A stretch of 64,000 bases of DNA from Chryseolinea lacunae (GTDB taxonomy: Bacteria > Bacteroidota > Bacteroidia > Cytophagales > Cyclobacteriaceae). A program made the translations under genes and the position numbers. Below are positions 34,185-43,809 of the stretch, one piece after another; the stretch's first letter is position 1, and the number at the start of each line of letters is the position of its first letter. The notes under the pieces are model-generated. The model saw only the letters and a program-made list of their open reading frames with translations. It was not told the DNA's origin and did not search any database. The stretch spans positions 186,001 through 250,000 of the forward strand of contig NZ_JAERRB010000005.1 in the NCBI RefSeq assembly GCF_016735595.1, read 5' to 3'.

Positions 34185-34605
34185 AGATTTAGTTTGTTGG
34201 ATAGAGTTTAGTTGTATAGGGTGACGCGTTTGGCTACGGAAACCGGCTGAAACGATGTTGTTCTCCTCCTCGTCCGAGGTCGCCTTCGGGGGTTGGTTTC
34301 TCCCAACAAACCCCTTCCGGCAATCCCGTCATACCTAACCCATAGGTACCGCTTCAAGTCTTTAGCAATCGTTTGACTGATTAGATTTTAGCAAACGATT
34401 GCAATTCCGTATTACAAATTTGAGCCGGAAACGCAGTTTCGAGGGTATGAAAATGTTGCGGATTACTTCCCGGCGCGTTAACCGAGGGGGTAGAATGTTT
34501 CAGGTGAATGGGTGTTTTGTTAACCACCCCGTTGCGGAGTGCTTCTACGAACCATAAAAAGAAGGTTTTCGCGACCCGCGCGGGCCGCTGAAGAAGGTTG
34601 TTTTG
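34185..34605. other. 420-base regulatory region between the FG-GAP gene and susC
   Basis: No gene is visible here. The region holds the untranslated leader of susC (minus strand, about 180 bases from the operators to the start) and the inverted operator pair at 34365-34402. No canonical TTTG-N20-TAnnTTTG promoter was found on the minus strand, though a TTTG lies just beyond the operators. No T-tract hairpin terminator for upstream transcription was seen. Confidence 0.5.
34365..34402. promoter_or_regulatory. Two inverted LacI-type operator-like sites upstream of susC
   Basis: GCAATCGTTTG at 34365-34375 is repeated in perfect inverted form as CAAACGATTGC at 34392-34402, 16 bases apart. Each copy is itself a near-palindrome with the A-n-CG-n-T centre typical of LacI-family operators. 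The same sequence forms the core of an 18-base palindrome upstream of uxaA (47367-47384). This suggests one LacI-type sensor of a uronate intermediate controls both; that is inference, and no LacI gene lies in the window. Confidence 0.6.
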
Positions 34606-37600
34606 TTAACGCCGGAAGAGCGTGGGGAAGGCATTGTTGATGCCAAACAGAAGGTTGCCGTTCTCCAAAACAACGATGTTGCGCACGTCGCCACGCAGGA
34701 TTAGGCCTGACGTTTTGGGGTCGAGGTGCGAAAAGCCGCCCTTGCCGTCATTGAGAAAAACATCTCCAAAACTGGCCGTCGCTTTGCCAAAACGCGAGCG
34801 CGTGGCCGTCAGATTTCCACCGGTCACCAGGTCAGGCTTGCCATCGCCGTTCACATCCACGGCCGCCAATGCCATGACTGGGGCAAACTGAATCTGGATG
34901 GGCAGTGCATGGGGGATGAAGCCGTTGCCCGTGTTTTTCAAATAGAGCGTTTCAAAGGTTGATGCTTCAAACACCCTCGCTTTGCCCAACTCAGCCGGGT
35001 TCAGGATGGTTTCCACGGTGGCCGTGGTGTAGGTGGCGTAGTCGGGGAATCGTTTCTTGAAGGAAGGCAACTGGTCCGTCAACTCATCGCGTGTTGGCAT
35101 CGGGTAGGCCGCGCTGCCAATGAAGTAGGTCATCAGCGGATCCACGGATCCGTTGTTATCGAAGTCGGCAGCGTATAGTTTTACGGGCCGCGCAGGTGTG
35201 GCTTTGAAAAGATTGTTCATTCCAAAGTTGCCGATCACCAGGTCTTTGCGACCGTCGCCGTCGAAGTCTTCGGCGAGGATACGATTCCACCAGCCGCCGG
35301 TTTTCTCTTTACTATAGAGTGTTGTTTTATCTTTCAGCTTTCCGTGGTCGTTGATATAGATCTTCACCGGCATCCACTCTCCCACCATCACCAGGTCAAG
35401 CCATGTGTCGTTGTTCACGTCCAGCCAAACGGCGTCGGTCACCATGCCGGGCCGGATCAGGTCGGGTGCCAAGGTGCTGGTGGCATTGGTGAAGTTGCCT
35501 TTGCCATCGTTCAGCAACAAACAGCTTTCGGGTGCTTCGGGATAGCGACCGGGTTTGATTCGCGCGCCGACAAACAAATCCAGATCGCCGTCGTGGTCCA
35601 CATCGCCGGGGCGAACACAGGCGCCACTGCTCAAGTGTGCGGGCAATGCAACGCTCGTGAAGTTTCCTTTGCCATCGTTGCGATAGAGTTGATCGAGCAG
35701 TGCCACGTCGGTGGTGTCGTATTCATAGCCGCCGGTCACCACATACAAATCCTGATCGCCGTCGTTGTCCATGTCGAAGAACTGTGCGTCGATGGTTTCG
35801 GGTGTTGCCTTGTTGTCGAATACACCTGATTTTTCGCGAAAGCTGCCGTCTTTCGTCTGCACATACAATGCACTATGTTGTCCCTTGGCGCCGCCCACAA
35901 ACACATCGCGCAACCCGTCGCCGTTGATGTCGGCTGAGGTCAATGCCGGACCTTGTGTAGAATACATGCGCGGCAGCAAGGGCTGCACTTTGAAGTCCAC
36001 AAAATCATTTTCAATATGTTTGAATGGAATTGCATGGGCCACCTCGCGATACTGTGTCACTATTTTTGCAGGGGCAACAGTCTTCACCACGGCATCCTTT
36101 TGCAACAAGGTCAATGTCTGGTCGCCCTTCATCTGCAGCACGGTTTGCCGTTCGCCCTTGGGCCATTCCACCACAAGCGAATCGATGACTGTGGCTTGTC
36201 CCAATCCAAAAAATAATACAGGCTCCACCGACGACTGAAATCCGCGGTACGGACACAGCATTCGTTTCATCAATTTTCCTCCCTGATAAAGTGTGACGGT
36301 TGCACCAAGACCTGCCGTGTTTTTGTCGCTTCCCTGCAACGTCACTTTCAAATAGTGATTGCCATTTGTGCCCGCGTTGTTGCGATAGATGCCTGCCGGT
36401 TCATCGAGGTTGTTAAACACAAGGTCAAGGTCGCCGTCATTGTCCAAGTCGGCATAGGCTGCTCCGTTGCTCAGGTTTTTGGCGGCAAAGCCCCAGGGAG
36501 CCGACACGTCGTTGAACAACACACCGTTTGTGTTTTTAAACATGTAGTTGTGTTCGGTGCCCGATGGCATTTTATTGAGCACATCCTGCAGCGTGGCTTC
36601 GCGTTGTCCCTGGCGTGCTTTCAATTCCAGGTCGATCTTGTAGCGTAGAAAGTCGTTGCTCGTGAAGTTGCGTTTGAAGCCGTTCGACACAAAGAGGTCC
36701 TGCCAGCCGTCGTTGTCATAGTCGGCAAACAACGCGGCCCAGCTCCAGTCGGTGCCTGCGATGCCGGCCAGTTGACCCACTTCGCTAAACGTGCCGTTGC
36801 CGTTGTTGAGGTGCAACATGTTGCGCATGTTTTGGTGATGCCTCCCGCTTTTCACCATGGCCGCATACACATCGTAGCGGTCGGGCCAGTAAAATTCTTT
36901 TTGCCGTTTGTTGTTGTCGGGCAACATGTCGAGAGTCACCAGATCCATATGGCCGTCGTTGTTCACATCGGCCATGTCTACGCCCATGGAGAATTGCGAC
37001 ATGTGTGTGAGAAGGCTGTCACCGGCGTCGTTAAAAAAATGACCGTGGTCATTGAGGAGCAGGTTATCCTTTTCGGTGTAGTCGTTTGAGGCATAGAGGT
37101 CAGGCCAGCCATCGTCGTTCAGGTCCCCATACACAACGCCCAGCCCATAGTTGGATGCCGGGCCATAGATGCCAAGCGAGTCGCTCACGTCTTTGAACGT
37201 GTTGTTGTCGTTGCGATAAAGTTTGTTGCCTACGTAGGGCACACGGGTCTTTGCGTAGCGGCGTGTCACGTCATAGGAGTTCGAGATGGTGAGGCGTGAG
37301 TGGTTCAGAAGAAACAAATCAAGGTCGCCATCGCGATCAAAGTCAAGGAAGGCCGCCTGAGTGGAATAGGAATCATCGTCCAGTCCGTAGTCGTGGGCTT
37401 TGTTGGAGAACGTGAGGTTTTTGTTGTTTATATAGAGTGCGTTTTGCCGGAGCATTTCGTGTTGCGGGCCTGAGCGGCATACGTAGAGATCGAGGTATCC
37501 GTCGCCATTCACGTCGGCCATGGCCACGCCGGTTTTCCATCCGCTGGTAGCGGCCACGCCTGCTTTTTCGGTGATGTCTTCGAAGGTGAAGTTGCCTTTG

Positions 37601-37884
37601 TTCAGATACAGTTTGTTATCGCCCTGGTTGGCGCTGAAATACAAGTCCACGAGGCCGTCGTTGTTGATGTCGCCCAGGGCCACACCGCCGCCGTTGTAGA
37701 AATATTCATAGGCCAAAATGTTTTGTCCCTGGCTTTCGGGGTTCAGGTTGGAGAATGAGACGCCGGTTTGTTCGGGGGTAAGCGCCTCAAAAACGGGCGG
37801 CGCGGTTTCCGGAGTAGGGCTGCATGCCTGAAAGACGAAAGCGATAGACAGTGCCAGGATGCAGGAAAGGCGTGTGTGCATCAT
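34606..37884 (-). CDS. FG-GAP/VCBS repeat lipoprotein with ASPIC/UnbV domain (CRTAC1-like)
   Basis: The 1092-residue protein begins with a lipoprotein signal (LALSIAFVFQAC-SPT, Cys21). I count 14 copies of an Asp-rich calcium-binding loop of the form D-x-D/N-x-D-G-x-x-D (for example DVNGDGYLD, DFDRDGDLD, DINGDGLRD, DVNGDGKPD) in two blocks that should fold as beta-propellers. Between them, about residues 505-590, an ASPIC/UnbV domain is visible (HYLKVTLQGSDKNTAGLGATVTLY, VLFFGLGQATVIDSLVVEWPKG). Such proteins accompany SusCD loci in Bacteroidota and may bind surface glycans, but no activity is established. It lies between the regulator and susC on the same strand. Confidence 0.9.
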   Translation of the reverse strand: MMHTRLSCILALSIAFVFQACSPTPETAPPVFEALTPEQTGVSFSNLNPESQGQNILAYEYFYNGGGVALGDINNDGLVDLYFSANQGDNKLYLNKGNFTFEDITEKAGVAATSGWKTGVAMADVNGDGYLDLYVCRSGPQHEMLRQNALYINNKNLTFSNKAHDYGLDDDSYSTQAAFLDFDRDGDLDLFLLNHSRLTISNSYDVTRRYAKTRVPYVGNKLYRNDNNTFKDVSDSLGIYGPASNYGLGVVYGDLNDDGWPDLYASNDYTEKDNLLLNDHGHFFNDAGDSLLTHMSQFSMGVDMADVNNDGHMDLVTLDMLPDNNKRQKEFYWPDRYDVYAAMVKSGRHHQNMRNMLHLNNGNGTFSEVGQLAGIAGTDWSWAALFADYDNDGWQDLFVSNGFKRNFTSNDFLRYKIDLELKARQGQREATLQDVLNKMPSGTEHNYMFKNTNGVLFNDVSAPWGFAAKNLSNGAAYADLDNDGDLDLVFNNLDEPAGIYRNNAGTNGNHYLKVTLQGSDKNTAGLGATVTLYQGGKLMKRMLCPYRGFQSSVEPVLFFGLGQATVIDSLVVEWPKGERQTVLQMKGDQTLTLLQKDAVVKTVAPAKIVTQYREVAHAIPFKHIENDFVDFKVQPLLPRMYSTQGPALTSADINGDGLRDVFVGGAKGQHSALYVQTKDGSFREKSGVFDNKATPETIDAQFFDMDNDGDQDLYVVTGGYEYDTTDVALLDQLYRNDGKGNFTSVALPAHLSSGACVRPGDVDHDGDLDLFVGARIKPGRYPEAPESCLLLNDGKGNFTNATSTLAPDLIRPGMVTDAVWLDVNNDTWLDLVMVGEWMPVKIYINDHGKLKDKTTLYSKEKTGGWWNRILAEDFDGDGRKDLVIGNFGMNNLFKATPARPVKLYAADFDNNGSVDPLMTYFIGSAAYPMPTRDELTDQLPSFKKRFPDYATYTTATVETILNPAELGKARVFEASTFETLYLKNTGNGFIPHALPIQIQFAPVMALAAVDVNGDGKPDLVTGGNLTATRSRFGKATASFGDVFLNDGKGGFSHLDPKTSGLILRGDVRNIVVLENGNLLFGINNAFPTLFRR

Positions 37885-37917
37885 CGTGAAGCCTTTGTTG
37901 AGTGTTGTCGCTGATCC

Positions 37918-38022
37918 TTAATTAACAATGGCATAGGCCATGGCGGATGCAATAAATATATAGAGAATAATCTCGAGGATGAGCATCATGCGGGAAAGTT
38001 TCTTCTTGTTGTCGGTCGCCAT
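37918..38022 (-). CDS. 34-residue single-span membrane peptide
   Basis: This short gene reads MATDNKKKLS followed by a transmembrane helix from about residue 13 to 33 (MLILEIILYIFIASAMAYAI) and ends VN. The layout of a charged, Lys-rich cytoplasmic N-terminus and a hydrophobic helix is that of a genuine small membrane protein. It fills the space between the hybrid regulator and the FG-GAP lipoprotein, 33 bases before the latter, on the same strand. No family is known to me. Its small size means chance cannot be excluded, but no other strand or frame there encodes anything. Confidence 0.5.
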   Translation of the reverse strand: MATDNKKKLSRMMLILEIILYIFIASAMAYAIVN

Positions 38023-38168
38023 GGTTGTAGCCTCAGAAAGCAAAATTTTTCCAAAGCTACACGCACAGGCTTCTTATGATGGTCATAAAATCGTTACAAT
38101 GTGTATGCAAAATGTTATACGCGCCACATTTTAACGGCACAGATTGTTAAAACGGGCTGTTGTCATTG

Positions 38169-41100
38169 CTAAACATCGGCGGCGGGCTGCGCGCCATTCT
38201 TTTTCGACGCTACGTAGGCCGAAGGCAACATGCTGAATTCGTCGCGGAAATACTTCGCAAAATATTTCGGACTGTTGAAGCCCACTTTGTAGGCCACTTC
38301 CGAAATGGTGAGCTGACTCTTCTCCAGCAACTGTGCCGCCCGTTGCAGGCGGATGGTGCGGATAAACTCCAACGGACCTTTGCCCGTGAGGGCCAACAGC
38401 TTTTTATAGAGGTGCACACGACTCATGCCCAGTTCGCGGCTGAGGTCTTCTACCGAAAAATCGGGATCAGAAATATGATCTTCCACCACTTTGATGGCAT
38501 TCTGAATAAGCTTCTCGTCCAGCGAGGTGATGTTGATGCTGGTGGCCTTCACTTCAATCTGTTTCCGGAACTCCTTGTGAAACAATTCGCGTTGGTGAAT
38601 GAGGTTGCGGATGCGCGATTGCAGGATTTCGAAGTTGAAAGGTTTGGTCACATAGTCGTCGGCACCAATCTCGAAGCCTTCCACCTTTTGTTCCTCGTTG
38701 GTGCGGGCAGTCAGCAAGATGATGGGTGTGTGCGACACGGCAGGGTCAGCCTTTATTTTCTTGCACAGTTCGATGCCGTTCATCACGGGCATCATCACGT
38801 CGCTCACAATGAGGTCGGGCAAGTGTTGAACCGTTTTTTGCCATCCCTCGCTACCGTTGCGGGCTTCCACAATGGTGTATTGTCCTTTCAGGTTGTCTTT
38901 CAGATAGAAACGAAAATCTTCGTTGTCCTCTACCAGCAGCAACACGGGTTTTCGGGTTTGGGATGCCTGTTGGTCTGCCGGAACGGCCTCTTCCGGTTGC
39001 GGCGATGCCACGGCAATTTCTTCCCACTGCGGTGGCGCGGGCGTTGGTGTGGTTGCGCCCGACAATTCCACCACGGGAATCAGCACCGTGAAGCAACTGC
39101 CTTCGTTGGGTTCGCTCTGCACGGTGATGGTGCCGTTGTGTGCTTTCACAAATTCTTTTGTGATGGACAACCCGATGCCGCTGCCCTGGTTCACCATGGT
39201 GTGGGGCAGGTCGTTTTGAAAAAAGCGCTCGAAAATCTTTTCGTGCATGTCGGCCGGCACGCCTATGCCCGTGTCCTTCACGTTGATCTCCATCCACTTC
39301 GACTGATCTTCGTCTTTCACACGCAAGGCCATGGCCACGTCTACCTTCCCTCCTTCGGGCGTGAACTTGAAGGCATTCGACAACAGGTTGAAGAGAATCT
39401 TCTCCAGCTTGTCTTTGTCGAATATGGTTTCCAGCGACGGCACCGCCGTTTGAAATGTGAGCTCTATGTTTTTCTTTTCCGAGAGATCGCTAAACGACAG
39501 CGTGGCTTCCTTCACAAATGCCACCAGGTCGCCTTCGGATGCGTTGAGCTTTGTTTCCTGCACTTCCATGCGGCGAAAATCCAGCAACTGGTTCACCAGA
39601 TTCAACAGGCGACGGGCATTGCGATGTATCATCTGAAACTGTCCGCGCTGATCGTTGTCGTTTGTGTTTTTCAGCAACCGTTCCAGCGGTGTGAGGATGA
39701 GCGTGAGCGGTGTGCGAAACTCGTGGCTCACGTTGGTGAAGAATTTGATCTTCATCATGTCGAGCTCGTGCAGTTGTTGGGCTTCTTGTCGTTCCTTCTC
39801 GATTTTATATTTCATCCGTTCGCGTTCCAGGATGAGTTGGCGCGACAACAACAGGGCGCCGAGAATAATGAAAATGTAGAGTACAAAAGCCGTGCGGGTT
39901 TTCCAGAAGGGTGGCAGCACGGTAATCTTCAGCTTGGTGGGCGTTTCGTCCCACACGCCTTCGTTGTTCGACGCCAGCACCGAGAAGGTGTAGTCGCCCG
40001 GATCGATGTTGGTGTAGGTCACCTTGCGCTGCGAGCCGTCGGTTACGAGCCACTGGTTGTTGAAGCCCTCCAGTTTGTATTTGTATTGACTCTTCAGCGG
40101 ATGGAAATAATTCAGCGCCACAAACTCGATGGAAAACACGTTGTCGCTGTGTTTGAGGGTGATGCTTTTTGTTTCTGTTATGGATTTTTCCAGCACCACG
40201 TTTCCATCGAACACTTCGCCGATCTTCACGCTCTTGTTAAAAATCTGCAGGTCGGTGATCATGACCTTGGGAATGTTTTTGTTGATGCCGATGAGATCGG
40301 GTTGAAACAGGTTGAAGCCGTTCGGACCACCAAAGGCCAACTCGCCTTGTGGTGTTTTCCCCACGGCGTTGTCGTTGAACTGTCGGCCCTGCAAGCCGTC
40401 CGACTCGTCGTAGTTTTTGAACGTCAGGTCCAGTGCACGCGAGTTCTTTTCAAATTTCACGAGAATATTGGAGAGGCCATGGGGCGTGCTCACCCAAAGG
40501 TTGTGACTGTTGTCTTCCACCACGGTGAGGATGGAGTTGTGTGGCAGACCGTCTTCTTCACGATAGTGTTTGAATTTTTTTGTTGTGGGGTCGAACACGT
40601 TGAGCCCGCCATGGGTCCCAACCCAAACCAGCCCGCGACTGTCTTGTGTGAGAAACAGCACGCTGTTGTTGCTCAGTGTTCCTGGAGTGTTGGCATCGCT
40701 CAGGTAGTGCACAAAGCGGTTGGTCGCTTTCTCCAGCACGTCAATGCCATAGCCGGTGCCGACCCAGAGGTTGCCTTCGTTGTCTTCCATCAACGAGGGT
40801 ACATACGTGGAGTGTATCGAGTTGTCGTCGCCCAATTGATAATGTCTGAATTCCTGTTTCCGGCGATCGAAGAGGTCAAGACCCTGGTTCAGGGTTCCGA
40901 TCCACAGGTTGCCACGACTGTCTTCAAAAACTTCCCAGCTGTTGTCGTCGGCGATGCTCTTCGGGTTGGCGGGATCGTGTTTGTAGTGCGTGAATTTTTT
41001 TCCGTCGAACATGTTGAGGCCGCCAAAGTAGGTGCCAATCCATAATTTTTTATCGCGATCCATCCACAAGCTCACGATCACGTTGTTGCTAAGGCTGTTC

Positions 41101-42398
41101 GGATTCTTGGGGTCGTGCACGTATTGCGTGAATGTGTTTTTCTGGCGATCGAAGTAGATCAGTCCCCCGCCGTTCGACCCGATCCACAAGTTGCCGTTGG
41201 CTTCGCTCACAAAGGCATTGATGTCGTCGAACATCAGGCCTTTGGGATTGGACGCCTGGTGGCGATAGACGTTGAACCGGATAATGTTTTCGTGATAATA
41301 GTTTACACCATGTTTAAATGTTCCGATCCAGATGATGCCCTCATAGTCTTTATACATCGTGTTGATGCTGTTTTGACTAAGGCTCTTCTCGTCAGACGGA
41401 TCGTTGAAGATGTAGTTGACGGTGTTTTTCTTTTTATTGATGAGATTGATGCCGCCGTGATCGGTGGCCACCCAGATGATGCCTTTGTTGTCCTGGGCAA
41501 CGCCGCGCACGATGTTGGTGTTGAGGCGCAGGGGCTGCGAATGGTCGTCGATGTGCTCGAATGTTTTTCCGCCGTTGCTAAAGCGAAAGAGCCCGCGATT
41601 GCTGTCGCCCACAAAGATCCACAATTCACCGTCACTGTCCACCACCAGGTTGTAGCGGGTGCCATCGCTTTTCAACTGTTTGCTGAGGATGTGATTTCTG
41701 TAAGCCACTTTTCCCGTAGCCACGTCCAGGCGTTCCAACACGCCGTTCTGGTGCACGATCCAAAGTTGTCCATGACCGTCTTCCTGCAAAGACGATACAT
41801 GATTTGTGGCGATGGAGGTGCTGTCTACTTCTTTGTGAAACAGCGGCGTGAGCTTGCGTGAGGGCGCGTGATATTGAAATAGCCCGAGGGTGGCGTGGAT
41901 GAACCAGAAATTTCCCTGGCTGTCTTTTTTGATGTCGGTGATGATGCCCTCAGGAATACCAAAGCGGTCAAGGTATGTGCGGGTATTGTGATGAAAGGTT
42001 TCCGTTTCAGGATCGTAGACGTCGATGCCGCTCCACGTGGTGAGCCAGATGTTGCCCGCCGGATCTTCAAACATTTTGTTCACATCGCTGTTACGGATGG
42101 ACGTGGTGTCGGCGGCGTCGTTGCGATACACTTTTATGCTGTAGCCGTCAAAACGATTGAGCCCCGAAAGGGTTCCGAACCACACAAACCCACGGCTGTC
42201 TTTCAGAAAACATTTAATCTGGTTGTGCGACAATCCCTGGTTCACGTTGACGTGCGAGAACTTGTATTGCTCTGTTTGGGCACACATGGTTCCCCAGCAA
42301 AGCATCGCCAGAAAAAACAGCAGGAATGATTTTACGTTCGACGTCACACAGGTCAGCTTGTGAAAGAAAATTATAAAAAATCTCCCGGATAACAACAC
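38169..42398 (-). CDS. Hybrid two-component system regulator (sensor propeller, histidine kinase, receiver, AraC output)
   Basis: This 1409-residue one-protein signalling system senses a sugar in the periplasm and activates PUL genes. In order: signal peptide; at least 13 reg_prop blades of the form xLWIGTxxGGLxxF (about 45-760), fitting two seven-bladed propellers; a Y_Y_Y domain (about 765-825); one transmembrane helix (about 833-855); HisKA with NVSHEFRTPLTLIL (phospho-His about 891); HATPase with NLLSNAFKFTPEGG and GSGIGLSITKEF; a receiver (LLVEDNE, phospho-Asp in VSDVMMPVMNG about 1198, DDYVTKPF); and an AraC helix-turn-helix at the C-terminus (VAYKVGFNSPKYFAKYFRDEF). The start is GTG; a second GTG at 42347 is possible. 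It lies 90 bases after the MFS gene. Confidence 0.95.
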   Translation of the reverse strand: MLLSGRFFIIFFHKLTCVTSNVKSFLLFFLAMLCWGTMCAQTEQYKFSHVNVNQGLSHNQIKCFLKDSRGFVWFGTLSGLNRFDGYSIKVYRNDAADTTSIRNSDVNKMFEDPAGNIWLTTWSGIDVYDPETETFHHNTRTYLDRFGIPEGIITDIKKDSQGNFWFIHATLGLFQYHAPSRKLTPLFHKEVDSTSIATNHVSSLQEDGHGQLWIVHQNGVLERLDVATGKVAYRNHILSKQLKSDGTRYNLVVDSDGELWIFVGDSNRGLFRFSNGGKTFEHIDDHSQPLRLNTNIVRGVAQDNKGIIWVATDHGGINLINKKKNTVNYIFNDPSDEKSLSQNSINTMYKDYEGIIWIGTFKHGVNYYHENIIRFNVYRHQASNPKGLMFDDINAFVSEANGNLWIGSNGGGLIYFDRQKNTFTQYVHDPKNPNSLSNNVIVSLWMDRDKKLWIGTYFGGLNMFDGKKFTHYKHDPANPKSIADDNSWEVFEDSRGNLWIGTLNQGLDLFDRRKQEFRHYQLGDDNSIHSTYVPSLMEDNEGNLWVGTGYGIDVLEKATNRFVHYLSDANTPGTLSNNSVLFLTQDSRGLVWVGTHGGLNVFDPTTKKFKHYREEDGLPHNSILTVVEDNSHNLWVSTPHGLSNILVKFEKNSRALDLTFKNYDESDGLQGRQFNDNAVGKTPQGELAFGGPNGFNLFQPDLIGINKNIPKVMITDLQIFNKSVKIGEVFDGNVVLEKSITETKSITLKHSDNVFSIEFVALNYFHPLKSQYKYKLEGFNNQWLVTDGSQRKVTYTNIDPGDYTFSVLASNNEGVWDETPTKLKITVLPPFWKTRTAFVLYIFIILGALLLSRQLILERERMKYKIEKERQEAQQLHELDMMKIKFFTNVSHEFRTPLTLILTPLERLLKNTNDNDQRGQFQMIHRNARRLLNLVNQLLDFRRMEVQETKLNASEGDLVAFVKEATLSFSDLSEKKNIELTFQTAVPSLETIFDKDKLEKILFNLLSNAFKFTPEGGKVDVAMALRVKDEDQSKWMEINVKDTGIGVPADMHEKIFERFFQNDLPHTMVNQGSGIGLSITKEFVKAHNGTITVQSEPNEGSCFTVLIPVVELSGATTPTPAPPQWEEIAVASPQPEEAVPADQQASQTRKPVLLLVEDNEDFRFYLKDNLKGQYTIVEARNGSEGWQKTVQHLPDLIVSDVMMPVMNGIELCKKIKADPAVSHTPIILLTARTNEEQKVEGFEIGADDYVTKPFNFEILQSRIRNLIHQRELFHKEFRKQIEVKATSINITSLDEKLIQNAIKVVEDHISDPDFSVEDLSRELGMSRVHLYKKLLALTGKGPLEFIRTIRLQRAAQLLEKSQLTISEVAYKVGFNSPKYFAKYFRDEFSMLPSAYVASKKNGAQPAADV

Positions 42399-42488
42399 GT
42401 TAGTGTGCCGAGCGGCAAATGTTATAAATGGATTTCAGGGCCAGCAAGGAAACGCAGGCTCTGTCAACAGGAAAAATGACGAGGTGGC

Positions 42489-43781
42489 TTACAGTTTGAC
42501 GCGCTCCATCTTTGGTGCCAGCAGGTGCATCATGCCCCACGCCAACAGGTAGCCAAATCCGCAAATCACAAACAGGATATTGTAGCCCACAGTAATGTCA
42601 CCGGCGGTCTTGTAGTGATCGAGCAGGTTACCCACCAGCAGTGGGAACAACATGCCCCCGATTGAACCGGCCATGCCTCCGATGCCCACCACAGAACTCA
42701 CCGCGTTTTTCGGGAACATATCCGACACCGTGGTGAAGATGTTGGCACTCCACGCCTGGTGCGCGGCCGCGGCCAGACTGATGAGTGCTACGGCGATCCA
42801 CACGTTGCCTGCAAACTGGGCCGTCATGATGGGCACGACACATAATGCAAAGAACAACATGGACGTCTTGCGTGCCCTGAACACCGGCCAGCCTTTGCGA
42901 ATGAGATACGATGACAAGTATCCACCGCCAATGCTGCCAATGGTGGTGGCCGTGTAGACAATCACGAGATGAAGGTTGGGCTTTTTCAGATCGATGTGAT
43001 AGGCTTCCGAAAAGTAGGATGGCAACCAGAAGAGAAAAAACCACCAGATCGGGTCGGTCAATAGTTTTCCAAACACAAACGCCCAGGTCTGACGGACGCG
43101 CAACAAGGTGAGCCACGGCACCGATGTTCCTTTTTTCTCGGCGGCTTCGTCTGCATCGCTGTGGATGTATTCAAACTCTGCAGTGGAAAGGCGTTTTTGT
43201 TTTGTGGGGATCTCGTAGAAGATGATCCAGAACACCAGCCAGATGAAGCCAAGGGCTCCGGTCCAGATGAAGGCATGACGCCATCCGTACACACCCAAGA
43301 TCCACGGGACCAGCACCGGTGCCACCACTGCGCCAATGTTGGCGCCCGAGTTGAAGATGCCGGTGGCGAAAGCGCGTTCTTTTTTTGGAAACCATTCGGC
43401 CGTTGCTTTGATGGCGGTTGGAAAATTTCCGGCTTCGCTGATGCCGAGAAATGCGCGCACTATGCTGAAGCCCATCGTGGTTCTGACCACCGCATGCAAC
43501 ATGGCGGCGATGCTCCAGAAAACCACCGACACGATGTAGCCCATCTTTGTGCCGATCTTGTCGACGATGCGGCCAAACAACAAAAGCCCCAACGCATAGG
43601 CTGCACTGAAGGCCATCACGATGTTGCTATAGTCGGTTTCCGTCCAATGAAAATCCTGCTCCAGCGTTGGCTTCAGCAACCCGATGACCTGCCGATCCAC
43701 ATAGTTGATGGTGGTGGCAAAGAACAAAAGGGCGCAGATCATCCAGCGATACTTGCCAACAGGTTGCGAAAGGTTTTGCAC
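42489..43781 (-). CDS. MFS transporter, hexuronate (ExuT-like) family
   Basis: The 430-residue protein has 12 predicted spans. The start, RWMICALLFFATTINYVDRQVIGLLKPTLEQDFHWTETDYSNIVMAFSAAYA in shorter pieces, is typical of the anion:cation symporter group that includes ExuT, and FGRIVDKIGTKMGY is the loop 2-3 MFS signature. The family carries galacturonate or glucuronate with protons. Its place after kdgK and eda supports hexuronate import across the inner membrane. It begins 28 bases after the eda stop and is the last metabolic gene before the regulator. Confidence 0.92.
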   Translation of the reverse strand: MQNLSQPVGKYRWMICALLFFATTINYVDRQVIGLLKPTLEQDFHWTETDYSNIVMAFSAAYALGLLLFGRIVDKIGTKMGYIVSVVFWSIAAMLHAVVRTTMGFSIVRAFLGISEAGNFPTAIKATAEWFPKKERAFATGIFNSGANIGAVVAPVLVPWILGVYGWRHAFIWTGALGFIWLVFWIIFYEIPTKQKRLSTAEFEYIHSDADEAAEKKGTSVPWLTLLRVRQTWAFVFGKLLTDPIWWFFLFWLPSYFSEAYHIDLKKPNLHLVIVYTATTIGSIGGGYLSSYLIRKGWPVFRARKTSMLFFALCVVPIMTAQFAGNVWIAVALISLAAAAHQAWSANIFTTVSDMFPKNAVSSVVGIGGMAGSIGGMLFPLLVGNLLDHYKTAGDITVGYNILFVICGFGYLLAWGMMHLLAPKMERVKL

Positions 43782-43809
43782 GGGGAAAGGGTTAGGATGG
43801 TTAGTGATT

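Noticed and set aside
38160-41045. 961-residue open frame antisense to the hybrid two-component regulator
   Set aside because: It is very long, but its translation is His/Val/Phe/Gln-rich with no domain, and it mirrors the codon bias of the real gene on the other strand. All regulator domains are intact on the minus strand.
42489-43781. Possible separate sugar phosphate or sialic acid transporter function for the MFS gene
   Set aside because: Neighbouring kdgK, eda and uxaA and the ExuT-like start make hexuronate transport the simpler reading.
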